This document shows, in pieces, positions 1 to 6,152 of a stretch of 7,122 bases of DNA. Numbering within the stretch: position 1 is the stretch's first letter; each line of letters begins with the position of its first letter. The position numbers were made by a program, and so were the translations under genes. A model generated the notes under the pieces. The model saw only the letters and a program-made list of their open reading frames with translations, ran no database searches and was not told where the DNA came from. The stretch is from Actinomycetes bacterium (lineage in GTDB: Bacteria; Actinomycetota; Acidimicrobiia; Acidimicrobiales; Bog-793), in contig JAKAOD010000158.1 of assembly GCA_021823365.1 (NCBI GenBank), forward strand, positions 1-7,122, read 5' to 3'.

Positions 1-1
1 C

Positions 2-262
2 TGGGGCTACGCCACGCCCTGGGTCGACGCGGCGATCGGCCTCCTTGCCCTGGTCGTCGTCACCGGGTCGCTGGGCGGGCAGCGACCCAAGCGGGCCCGC
101 AGGCTCGCCACGGCCTTGGCCGCCCAGGACGCCGCGCCGAGCGACGAGCTGCGCTCCCTGTTGGGCGACCGCGTCGCCATCGCCCTGAACTACGTGGCGG
201 CGGGAGCGCTCCTGGCGATCGTCGTCCTCATGGTGGTGAAGCCGGGCTCACCGCATCCGTAG
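2..262 (+). CDS. C-terminal part of a small integral membrane protein, possibly DUF2269 family (5' end outside window)
   Basis: An open frame enters from the left edge and runs to the TAG at 260-262, giving the last 86 residues. Two hydrophobic stretches are visible, at about residues 10-26 and 58-79 of the fragment. Between them is a charged segment (QRPKRARR, then an Ala-rich stretch and a PSDELRSLLGD segment). The chain ends in VVLMVVKPG plus a short tail. An arginine-rich loop between two membrane helices and a final helix ending in KPG recall predicted DUF2269-type membrane proteins, whose role is not established. That assignment is from memory of the family and is tentative; the membrane nature is clear. 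The gene is convergent with the debranching enzyme gene downstream. Its start, promoter and operon partners lie outside the window. Confidence 0.6.
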   Translation, partial: WGYATPWVDAAIGLLALVVVTGSLGGQRPKRARRLATALAAQDAAPSDELRSLLGDRVAIALNYVAAGALLAIVVLMVVKPGSPHP

Positions 263-288
263 GAGGCATGTAGGAGGAGGGAGCACCG

Positions 289-343
289 GTCGGCAGCGCG
301 GGCACCACCAGCTCGCCCCGCCCGCGTGCGGGTCGGTGCCGAC
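289..343 (+). terminator. Nested GC-rich hairpin after the membrane protein gene, possible terminator
   Basis: The outer arms GTCGGCA (289-295) and TGCCGAC (337-343) are perfect complements. Inside them CGCGGGC (297-303) pairs perfectly with GCCCGCG (320-326) around a 16-base loop. The structure begins 26 bases after the TAG at 260-262. There is no T-run after it. That is common for actinobacterial terminators, but it means a terminator role is inferred from position and strength only. Confidence 0.35.
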
Positions 344-358
344 GGGGTCCTGCCGGGC

Positions 359-550
359 TCACCCCGAGCGGAGGTCGGACGCCAGAAGGTCGAGCACGAG
401 CTCTTCTTCGACCGTGATCCTCGACGCCAGCGCCGAGAGCACCAGCCTTCCCGGGTGGCGGCCGTTGTTGCGCGCGCGCCGCCCAGCACCGTCGAGGAAG
501 CCTCTCCTGCTCCACCCACCGCCCTGCCCCGCCTCCGCGCGCCCGAGCAT
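359..550 (-). CDS. Doubtful small ORF, hypothetical protein
   Basis: A frame of 63 residues reads from an ATG at 548-550 to a TGA at 359-361. Its last 30 residues (RLVLSALASRITVEEELV, then LDLLASDLRSG) have an ordinary amphipathic protein composition and almost exclusively G or C at third codon positions. The N-terminal half is Gly/Arg-rich and unconvincing. I see no good ribosome binding site before the ATG. It follows the debranching enzyme gene on the same strand by about 95 bases, so it could be read from the same transcript. No family is recognised. It may be a chance frame or the tail of a decayed gene. Confidence 0.2.
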   Translation of the reverse strand: MLGRAEAGQGGGWSRRGFLDGAGRRARNNGRHPGRLVLSALASRITVEEELVLDLLASDLRSG

Positions 551-607
551 TCGGTCGACCGCGCCCGGTTCGCCGTCCCGAGAACGGTTGCCGGCTCGAT
601 CAGCCCT

Positions 608-622
608 TCCCGGTAGGCGGGA
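608..622 (-). terminator. Small hairpin downstream of the debranching enzyme gene
   Basis: TCCCG (608-612) and CGGGA (618-622) form a 5-bp stem with a 5-base loop, starting 23 bases past the debranching gene stop on the - strand. The stem is short and has no T-run, so this is only a weak terminator candidate. Confidence 0.2.
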
Positions 623-645
623 GCTGCTCACTTGCGGAGTCAGGA

Positions 646-2868
646 TCAGGGCGCAGAAGCGGCGATCGGCGGCGGTTCCCCTCGACCTTTGACGGTGAGA
701 TCCGGCACCCCGGTCCACGAGAAGCTCCCGTCCGCCCGCACGTGGATTCCGAGACGCTCACGCCCGAGCCTGACGTCGTCGAGCTCGACGCTCCCCCACT
801 CGGGCGGGAGCGCAGGTGACAGCGTGAGGGTCCCGTTCGGGACGTCGGGGTCGAGGCCGAGCAGTGCCGTGAGGATGCCGATGGGCGACGCCGCGGCCCA
901 AGCCTGCGGCGAGCCGGCGGCGGGGTAGGGGACGGGGCCGGGGACCTCCTGCTTGTCGAACCCGCAGTAGAGCTCGGGGAGGCGACCGGAGAAAAATGCC
1001 GCGGCCTCGATCAGCCCTGCTGCCACCTGCCGGGCATGGCGCACGAACCCGTAGCGGACGAGCCCGCCGACGCAGAGCGCCGTGTCGTGCGGCCACACCG
1101 AGCCGTTGTGGTAGCTCGCCGGGTTGTATGCGCCCATGGTGGTGGCGAGCGTCCGGATGCCGTAGCCGCTGAACAGCTCCGGAGAGAGGAGCCGCTCGGC
1201 CACCCTGGCCGCCTTGTCGGGGTCGACGACGCCGGCCCAAAGCGCATGGCCCATGTTGGACGCCAACGCATCGATCGGACGTTTCTCCGCGTCCAGGCCC
1301 ACCGCGAACCAACCACGGTCGGCGAGCCAGAGGTCCTCGTTGAAGCGACGCCTCAGCGATGAGGCGCGATCTGCCCAATGGGACGCGGTCGTGGCGTCGC
1401 CGCGGCGAGCGGCCAGCTCGGCCCGGGCGCGGTAGGCGGCGTAGACGTAGGCCTGGACCTCGACCAACGCGACGGGCGGCTGGGCGACGTTGCCGTCGGC
1501 ATAGTTGACGCCGTCAGCGGAGTCCTTCCAGCCCTGATTGCGCAATCCTCGGTCGGTGGGCCGCGCGTACTCGACGTAGCCGTCACCGTCCTTGTCGCCG
1601 TAGTCCTCGATCCAGCTGAGCGCGGCGTCAGCGGCGGGGAGGAGCGCGTCCACCACCTCGCGCTCGGCGCCCCAGCGTGCGAGCTGGCCGAGCACGACGA
1701 CGAACAACGGCGTGGCGTCCACCGACCCGTAATAGCGTTCGGCGCCTCCGAGGGCGAGGGAAACGTCGGCGCCGAAGCGCAGCTCGTGGAGGATCCGGCC
1801 CGGCTCCTCTTCGCTCAGGGGATCGACGACCGTTCCTTGGTGACGAGCGAGGGCTCGAAGCGTGCCGAGCGCCAGGTCGGGATCGATCGCCATGGTGAGC
1901 GAGCTGGTGATGAGCGAGTCCCTGCCGAACAGCGCCATGAACCACGGCGCACCGGCGGCGACCACGTCGAGGTCGGGCTCCCCCGGGTCTGCGAGGCGGA
2001 GCGCTGCGAGGTCGTCCTGGCTCCGCGTCACAGTCAAGGTGAGCGGCAGCGACTGGGAGCGGAGCGTGGGGCTCTCCCTGTGCCGCTGGGCGATCTCGCG
2101 GACGGGGATGGTGTGCTCGATCGGCACGCCGAGCGGGAAGCGAACGGGAAGCTCCTCACCGTCCACCTCGGCCACGACGGCGACAGAGGCGTGCCACTCG
2201 CCCTGGGGCGGCACGACCATGGTGTACGTGAGCGAGTCGGCGACCACCGAGGCCCCGGGGGCCAGCACTCTCACTCCCCGGTCGCTTCGACCGTGCCGTG
2301 CGCTTGCCTGCCAAGTCTCGTCCGCCGCAGTCACCGTGACGGGGGCCGGCGGTTCTTCGCGCCCCGCCTTGACGGCGAACAGGTCGGCGAAGTCGGCCGC
2401 CACCTCCAAGGTGAGCGTCAGGCCGGCCGCCTCACTGCCGTAGTTGTGGACCGAGAGGTCTTCGCGCATCCCGCTTCCTACGTAACGGCGCCGCTCGACG
2501 AGGACCGTCGGCTCGATGTGGCCGTCCCTCAGCCTGGTGCGCGCAACGAAGACGCCCGCGAACGGCTCCGCGGTGTACCCGCCCAAGGGGTCGAGACGAG
2601 CCCCGTCCATGAGGAGTCGCCAGCGAGAGATGATCCGTGCGTCGCGGACGAACAGCCCCTGGGTGGGGCCATCGATGTCCCCGCCGCGGCCGCTCACCGC
2701 GAAGCAGGTCCCTTCGACGAGTATCTGACCACCCCGATCGGGGGACTCGGCGCTGAAGCCCGAAGCCCCCTGCTGGCGCAGATCCGCTGTGACCCGCGGA
2801 CGACGGGGTACCTCGCGTCCTTCCCCTGCCTGCGCTGGGACCACGGCGATCAAGATAACCACCCACAT
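646..2868 (-). CDS. Glycogen-debranching-type amylo-alpha-1,6-glucosidase (GDE N-terminal domain plus (alpha/alpha)6 barrel)
   Basis: A 740-residue protein of the bacterial glycogen debranching family, expected to hydrolyse alpha-1,6 branch glucose or related alpha-glucosides in glycogen-like glucans or oligosaccharides. The N-terminal beta-domain (about 45-250) opens with ILVEGTCFAVSGRGGDI and GLFVRDARIISRW, matching the GDE_N_bis pattern. The C-terminal (alpha/alpha)6 barrel (about 300-690) carries AAGAPWFMALFGRDSLI (304-320), EEEPGRILHE (353-362), YGDKDGDGYVEY (423-434), GWKDSADG (446-453), EVQAYVYAAY (470-479) and YNPASYHNGSVWPHD (581-595). All the family blocks are present and unbroken; I cannot name the catalytic acid with certainty. 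The ATG at 2866-2868 is chosen because AGAAGG sits 7 bases before it. The same frame stays open upstream, but only over antisense of the next gene. The first residues (WVVILIAVVPAQA) are hydrophobic without a basic lead. The gene is divergent from the glycosyltransferase gene. Confidence 0.9.
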   Translation of the reverse strand: MWVVILIAVVPAQAGEGREVPRRPRVTADLRQQGASGFSAESPDRGGQILVEGTCFAVSGRGGDIDGPTQGLFVRDARIISRWRLLMDGARLDPLGGYTAEPFAGVFVARTRLRDGHIEPTVLVERRRYVGSGMREDLSVHNYGSEAAGLTLTLEVAADFADLFAVKAGREEPPAPVTVTAADETWQASARHGRSDRGVRVLAPGASVVADSLTYTMVVPPQGEWHASVAVVAEVDGEELPVRFPLGVPIEHTIPVREIAQRHRESPTLRSQSLPLTLTVTRSQDDLAALRLADPGEPDLDVVAAGAPWFMALFGRDSLITSSLTMAIDPDLALGTLRALARHQGTVVDPLSEEEPGRILHELRFGADVSLALGGAERYYGSVDATPLFVVVLGQLARWGAEREVVDALLPAADAALSWIEDYGDKDGDGYVEYARPTDRGLRNQGWKDSADGVNYADGNVAQPPVALVEVQAYVYAAYRARAELAARRGDATTASHWADRASSLRRRFNEDLWLADRGWFAVGLDAEKRPIDALASNMGHALWAGVVDPDKAARVAERLLSPELFSGYGIRTLATTMGAYNPASYHNGSVWPHDTALCVGGLVRYGFVRHARQVAAGLIEAAAFFSGRLPELYCGFDKQEVPGPVPYPAAGSPQAWAAASPIGILTALLGLDPDVPNGTLTLSPALPPEWGSVELDDVRLGRERLGIHVRADGSFSWTGVPDLTVKGRGEPPPIAASAP

Positions 2869-2881
2869 GGCGGCACCTTCT
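2869..2881 (-). promoter_or_regulatory. Ribosome binding site of the debranching enzyme gene
   Basis: On the - strand AGAAGG (2881 to 2876) is followed by a 7-base spacer and the ATG at 2868. It favours this ATG over another in-frame ATG six codons upstream (2886), which has no comparable purine-rich element. Confidence 0.55.
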
Positions 2882-3008
2882 GGCATCCGGGTCGGAAAGT
2901 CCTGGCGCGGGCAGCGGGCGGGCACCGGCGCGCAGGAGACGGAGCGCCACAGGCCTGACGTCTGTCTGCGGCGGCCCGTCATCGCTTCACGCCAGGCCGT
3001 CGCGCGGT

Positions 3009-3035
3009 CTGGCACTCGTCGTCTGAGAGTGCTAA
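3009..3035 (+). promoter_or_regulatory. CIRCE operator (HrcA-binding inverted repeat)
   Basis: The left half CTGGCACTC (3009-3017) and right half GAGTGCTAA (3027-3035) are separated by exactly 9 bases. The CIRCE consensus is TTAGCACTC-N9-GAGTGCTAA; this copy matches 7 of 9 on the left and 9 of 9 on the right. CIRCE is bound by the repressor HrcA, which loses activity when GroEL is occupied by misfolded protein, so genes behind it are induced by heat or folding stress. It lies in the 230-base gap between two divergent carbohydrate genes, ending 63 bases before the glycosyltransferase start and about 140 bases from the debranching enzyme start. No chaperone gene is visible in the window. Confidence 0.75.
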
Positions 3036-3038
3036 TCT
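3009..3038 (+). promoter_or_regulatory. Putative housekeeping-type promoter embedded in CIRCE, reading toward the glycosyltransferase
   Basis: A -35-like CTGGCA (3009-3014) is followed after 16 bases by GCTAAT (3031-3036), or after 18 bases by TAATCT (3033-3038); TGCTAAT also looks like an extended -10. The operator therefore covers the promoter, the usual arrangement for HrcA-repressed genes. On the opposite strand I see no comparable -10, so control of the debranching gene from this site is less certain. The start point would fall near 3043-3047 (inference). Confidence 0.4.
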
Positions 3039-3085
3039 TTGCTTTGTCACCGGTGATGCGCACGAGCGTCTCGCACGCGCGTTGT

Positions 3086-3094
3086 GGAGGTGAT
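3086..3094 (+). promoter_or_regulatory. Strong ribosome binding site of the glycosyltransferase gene
   Basis: GGAGGTGAT is a nine-base match to the complement of the 16S rRNA 3' end. GTG at 3099-3101 lies 8 bases after GGAGG, the ideal distance. GTG at 3084 overlaps the site itself and ATG at 3093 is only 2 bases from it, so this site decides the start. Confidence 0.7.
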
Positions 3095-3098
3095 GTTC

Positions 3099-4526
3099 GT
3101 GACCGAGGTCTCCCGGCCCTCTGGGGCGTTGACCAGGTCGTCCCGTGCCACTGCGCGGTCGACCTCGCAGCCGTCCATCTCGAGGGGAATGTTCCACGCG
3201 ACGGCCGCCGTTCGACCGCGGAAAGAGGACCGGGAGCCCCCTGGCACGGCTGCCCTGCCACGTCCAGACGCCGACGGCCTGCGGCAGACGCCCGGCGGCC
3301 GACCACTACGCATCGGGATCGTCGCCCCGCCGTGGTTCTCCGTGCCTCCCTCCGGCTACGGCGGGATCGAGGCGATGGTGGCCGGCCTGGTGGATGGCCT
3401 CGTGGCGCGTGGCCACTTCGTGACCCTGATCGGCGCGGGTGAGGGGAGAACCGCCGCCCAGAGGTTCCACGCCACCTTTTCCGAACCTCCATCAGCCCGA
3501 CTTGGCGACCCGATGCCCGAGGTGCTCCACGCTGCGTCGGCGGCAGCCCTCGTCGAGCGCGAAGAGCTCGACATCGTGCACGACCACACGCTGGTCGGGC
3601 CGCTGCTCGCCCGGGGCCGGGGTGTGCCTACCGTCGTGACCGCGCACGGTCCGGTCCGGGGAGAGCCCGGCGACTATCTCGTCGCTCTCGGTTCGTCCGT
3701 CGACGTCGTCGCCATCTCGAGGGCTCAGCGCCAGCTGCGTCCCGAGGTCAACTGGCTCTCGACGGTGCACAACGGGGTGGACGTCGACTCCTTCCCAATG
3801 GGGCGAGGGGACGGTGGGTACCTCCTCTTCCTCGGCCGCTTCAACCCCGACAAGGGAGCGCACCTGGCGATCGACGTCGCTCGGAGCGCGGGCCGGCGAC
3901 TTCTTCTCGCCGGGAAGCTCAACGAGGCGGCCGAGAAGTCCTATTTTGCCGCCGCAGTCGCCCCGAGGCTCGGTCACGGGGTCGAGTACGTAGGCGAGGC
4001 TGACGCCGCCACGAAGCGGGAACTTCTCGCGGGGGCCGAGGCGCTGCTCTTCCCGGTTGACTGGGACGAGCCGTTCGGTCTCGTCATGGTGGAGGCGATG
4101 GCCTGCGGGACTCCGGTCATCGCGCTCCGGCGCGGGAGCGTGCCCGAGATCGTGGTCCATGGCGAGACGGGGTTCGTGGTCGACGAGCCAGAGCGTCTTG
4201 TCGAGGCGGTCGGAGCGGTCGATACCATCGATCGCGAGCGTTGCCGGTCCCGGGCCAAGGTGTTCGACACCTCCCGGATGGTCGAGGGCTACGTGGCCGC
4301 CTACCGGGCGGTCGTGGAGGGGCGGGAGCTTTGTGCCGCGGCGCGGCCGGACGACCCGGTGCTCGTCTCGGCCAGGCCGCTGGACCACCTGATGCCCTCC
4401 GCCAGCAGGCAGCAGTCCGACGGCGTGGCTCCGACCGAAGATGCCGACCGGCGACACCGACTGCTGATGCCGACGGCGGAGTCCGACGGTGTCGGCACCG
4501 CTCGTTCCCCGCGGGCTCGTCGCTGA
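3099..4526 (+). CDS. GT-B glycosyltransferase, family 4 (glycosyl transferase group 1)
   Basis: A 475-residue cytoplasmic enzyme expected to transfer a sugar from a nucleotide donor to an acceptor that the sequence does not reveal. The core (about 70-405) has two Rossmann-like halves. The N-terminal half starts with RIGIVAPPWFSVPPSGYGGIE (71-91), including the Gly-rich acceptor-side loop, and continues with VHDH and VVTAHGP. The C-terminal half has LGRFNPDKG (249-257), FVGE-like YVGEAD, and the donor-binding EX7E motif in EPFGLVMVEAMACGTPVIA (Glu324 and Glu332), then GSVPEIVVHGETGFVV. GTG at 3099 is chosen from the strong GGAGGTGAT site. This gives an unusual N-terminal extension of about 70 Ser/Arg/Pro-rich residues and a low-complexity tail of about 65 residues after VAAYRAVVEGR. 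The gene is divergent from the debranching enzyme and lies behind CIRCE, so heat-stress induction and a joint role in glucan or solute metabolism are inferred. Confidence 0.85.
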   Translation: MTEVSRPSGALTRSSRATARSTSQPSISRGMFHATAAVRPRKEDREPPGTAALPRPDADGLRQTPGGRPLRIGIVAPPWFSVPPSGYGGIEAMVAGLVDGLVARGHFVTLIGAGEGRTAAQRFHATFSEPPSARLGDPMPEVLHAASAAALVEREELDIVHDHTLVGPLLARGRGVPTVVTAHGPVRGEPGDYLVALGSSVDVVAISRAQRQLRPEVNWLSTVHNGVDVDSFPMGRGDGGYLLFLGRFNPDKGAHLAIDVARSAGRRLLLAGKLNEAAEKSYFAAAVAPRLGHGVEYVGEADAATKRELLAGAEALLFPVDWDEPFGLVMVEAMACGTPVIALRRGSVPEIVVHGETGFVVDEPERLVEAVGAVDTIDRERCRSRAKVFDTSRMVEGYVAAYRAVVEGRELCAAARPDDPVLVSARPLDHLMPSASRQQSDGVAPTEDADRRHRLLMPTAESDGVGTARSPRARR

Positions 4527-4557
4527 GCTCGAGATCCGAAGCGTGGCCTGCAGCGGG

Positions 4558-4596
4558 ATCGGTGACGACCTCGGTCTCGACGACCATGTCGCCGAT
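4558..4596 (+). terminator. Possible terminator hairpin after the glycosyltransferase gene
   Basis: ATCGGTGAC (4558-4566) pairs with GTCGCCGAT (4588-4596) over nine positions, one of them a U-G wobble that works only in the + strand RNA. Inside the loop GGTC (4573-4576) can pair with GACC (4582-4585). It begins 32 bases after the TGA and has no T-run. Confidence 0.3.
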
Positions 4597-4648
4597 GACG
4601 CCGTGTCGCCGTCGACGCGGAGATACCGCTCGGCTCGGGCTCGGGCCG

Positions 4649-4663
4649 GGGGCGACCCGCCCC
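4649..4663 (-). terminator. Compact GC hairpin directly after the FAD oxidoreductase stop codon
   Basis: GGGGCG (4649-4654) and CGCCCC (4658-4663) form a perfect 6-bp stem with a 3-base loop. On the - strand it starts one base past the TAG of the oxidoreductase gene (4665-4667). No T-run follows, so a terminator role is inferred from position and stability. Confidence 0.4.
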
Positions 4664-4664
4664 A

Positions 4665-6143
4665 CTACGTGGATTTCCAGGCTGCAGGACAGCACATCAG
4701 GTCGGCGCTCCGGATGCCGAACATGTCGCGCAGGGCCCACATCGCCGCCAGCTCCCCGCAGCGCCCGTGGACACCCGGGCCTGGCGGCGTGGCGCTCGAG
4801 CAGAGGTAGACCCCTCGGAGCGGAACCCGGTAGGGGTTCCAGCGCGCCGCGGGCCTGGCGAGGGTCTGGCGTGCGTCCAGGAGCCCGCAGGCGATGTCGC
4901 CTCCGACGTAGTTCGCGTTCTCGGCCCCCATGCGCGCGGCGGAGCGCACCGACTTCGCAAGCACGAGGTCGCGAAAGCCCGGAGCGAAGCGCTCGACCTG
5001 CGAGGCGATCGCCTCGCTCATGTCCCGATCGGACCCTGCCGGCACGTGGCAGTAGGTCCAGAAGGTCTGCTTGCCTGCAGGCGCGCGCGTGGGGTCGACC
5101 ACTCCGGGCTGCACGGCGAGCACGAAGGGGCGCTCCGGGTGCCGGCCCCTCGCCACGTCCGCCTGGGCGGCCCCGACCTCGTCGAGCGTGCCGCCGACGT
5201 GAACCGTCCCGGCGCGCCGGCACGCGTGCGCGCTCCAGGGAACGGGGCCGTCGAGCGCCCAGTCCACCTTGCACACGCCGGGCCCGTACCGAAAGCGGCG
5301 GAGCTGGCGGGCGTAGCGGTCGGGCAGCTGGTCGCCGGCGATGGCGAGGAGCCCCCGCGGACTGACGTCGAGCAGCACCACGTGAGCGGCGGGGAGCTCG
5401 CGCAGCGACCTCACCGTCTCGCCCGTCACGACCGCCCCGCCACGCTCGGCGAGGAACGCCGCCAGCGCGGCGGCGATGCCGGCGCTTCCCCCCTCGACCA
5501 CCGGCCAGCCCACTCCGTGGGCGAGGCTTACGAGGAAGAGGGCGACGCCTCCGGTGGCGGGTGCCGTGAGGGGCCGCATGGCGTGGGCCCCAGCGCCGGC
5601 GAGCAGCGCGCGCGGGCCGGCACCCTCGAACCGGCGGACGAGCGACTCGGTCGATCGCCACCCGGAGGCGACGAGGCGGGCCCCCGTACGCGCGCCGGCC
5701 GGCACCGTCCGGTGCGAGGAAAGGGCCGCGGCGGCGAGCCCGTCGGGCTCGCCCGCAAGTGGGCCGAGCAGCCGGCGGTACGCCCGTCTGTCGTCGCGGC
5801 CGAAAGACGCCGCGGTCTCGTCGACGCCGCGGTGCGCGGCGACCGCCCGGTCTCCCCCGAGGGGGTGCGCGAACGGGACCACGGGCTGGAGGAGGCGTGC
5901 GCCGTGCGTCTCGAGCCCGAAGCGGCGGAAGAAGGGTGATGCGACCGCCAGCGGGTGTGCCGCCGAGCAGACGTCGTGGCGGAACCCCGGCAGCGTCAGC
6001 TCCTCGGTCCGGCAGCCGCCGCCGATGTCGTGGGCCGCTTCGAGCACACGCACGGACAATCCGGCCGCGGCGAGGACGACGGCCGCCGCGAGGCCGTTGG
6101 GCCCCGCCCCGACCACGAGCGCGTCGGTCCGGTCAGAGCCCAC
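4665..6143 (-). CDS. FAD-dependent oxidoreductase, phytoene dehydrogenase-like (COG1233 type)
   Basis: A 492-residue flavoprotein of the phytoene desaturase/amine-oxidase-like superfamily. The N-terminus shows the dinucleotide-binding fold: ALVVGAGPNGLAAAVVLAAAG with GxGxxG glycines at 12, 14 and 17, then the acidic strand end VRVLEA and IGGGCRTEE. PGFRHDVCSAAHPLAVASPFF is typical of the group. The C-terminal FAD-contacting segment is GVYLCSSATPPGPGVHGRCGE (444-464). Length fits the family. The substrate is unknown: relatives act on carotenoids, but no carotenoid gene is near, and close homologues are usually annotated only as NAD(P)/FAD-dependent oxidoreductases. GTG at 6141-6143 lies 9 bases after the stop of the ABC ATPase gene with only a weak GAGCGGG before it, suggesting translational coupling in one operon. 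The last dozen residues (LMCCPAAWKST) run past the usual end after RDMFG. Confidence 0.85.
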   Translation of the reverse strand: MGSDRTDALVVGAGPNGLAAAVVLAAAGLSVRVLEAAHDIGGGCRTEELTLPGFRHDVCSAAHPLAVASPFFRRFGLETHGARLLQPVVPFAHPLGGDRAVAAHRGVDETAASFGRDDRRAYRRLLGPLAGEPDGLAAAALSSHRTVPAGARTGARLVASGWRSTESLVRRFEGAGPRALLAGAGAHAMRPLTAPATGGVALFLVSLAHGVGWPVVEGGSAGIAAALAAFLAERGGAVVTGETVRSLRELPAAHVVLLDVSPRGLLAIAGDQLPDRYARQLRRFRYGPGVCKVDWALDGPVPWSAHACRRAGTVHVGGTLDEVGAAQADVARGRHPERPFVLAVQPGVVDPTRAPAGKQTFWTYCHVPAGSDRDMSEAIASQVERFAPGFRDLVLAKSVRSAARMGAENANYVGGDIACGLLDARQTLARPAARWNPYRVPLRGVYLCSSATPPGPGVHGRCGELAAMWALRDMFGIRSADLMCCPAAWKST

Positions 6144-6152
6144 GGGACCCGC

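Larger units (their letters stand above)
263..645. other. Convergent intergenic region without a convincing gene
   Basis: This 383-base stretch lies between the stop of the membrane protein gene (+) and the stop of the debranching enzyme gene (-). Several overlapping open frames exist on both strands, but they are rich in Arg, Pro, Ser and Ala and look like chance products of GC-rich DNA. The best candidate, a 63-residue frame at 359-550 (-), is listed separately with low confidence. A long GC-rich nested hairpin (289-343) and a small hairpin (608-622) could end transcription from the two sides. No RNA gene or mobile element remnant was recognised. Confidence 0.55.
4527..4664. other. Convergent intergenic region with two candidate terminators
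   Basis: This 138-base gap separates the 3' ends of the glycosyltransferase (+) and the FAD oxidoreductase (-). It contains a hairpin suited to each side (4558-4596 and 4649-4663) and no convincing gene. Confidence 0.5.

Noticed and set aside
1378..2958. A 526-residue open frame on the + strand, antisense to the debranching enzyme gene
   Set aside because: It is an antisense shadow of a clearly recognisable gene; its product is rich in Arg, Gly, His and Val with no recognisable motif, as expected from GC-rich coding DNA read backwards.
3009..3035. The possibility that the inverted repeat is a chance match or a generic hairpin
   Set aside because: Exact 9-base spacing, a 9/9 right arm, a 7/9 left arm, location in a divergent promoter gap and an overlapping -10/-35 make chance unlikely.
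3047..3313. An 88-codon - strand frame with a protein-like middle part (WNIPLEMDGCEVDRAV) and good third-position bias
   Set aside because: No family recognised; it overlaps the start of the glycosyltransferase gene in antisense, its N-terminal half is Arg/Ser-rich, and it ends within the promoter region without a visible ribosome site.
2869..3492. Upstream extension of the debranching enzyme frame by 208 codons
   Set aside because: The added part is Arg/Ser/Pro-rich, crosses the CIRCE element and runs antisense into the glycosyltransferase gene. The ATG at 2868 has its own ribosome site and sits just before the family domain.
4117..5661. A 514-residue - strand frame overlapping the oxidoreductase and glycosyltransferase genes
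   Set aside because: It is a frame-shifted shadow of the oxidoreductase gene, extremely Arg/Pro/Ala-rich, with no motif.
4241..5939. Long + strand frames of 374 and 390 residues opposite the oxidoreductase gene
   Set aside because: Both are antisense shadows with Arg/Gly/Ala-rich low-complexity products; the opposite strand encodes a recognisable flavoprotein.
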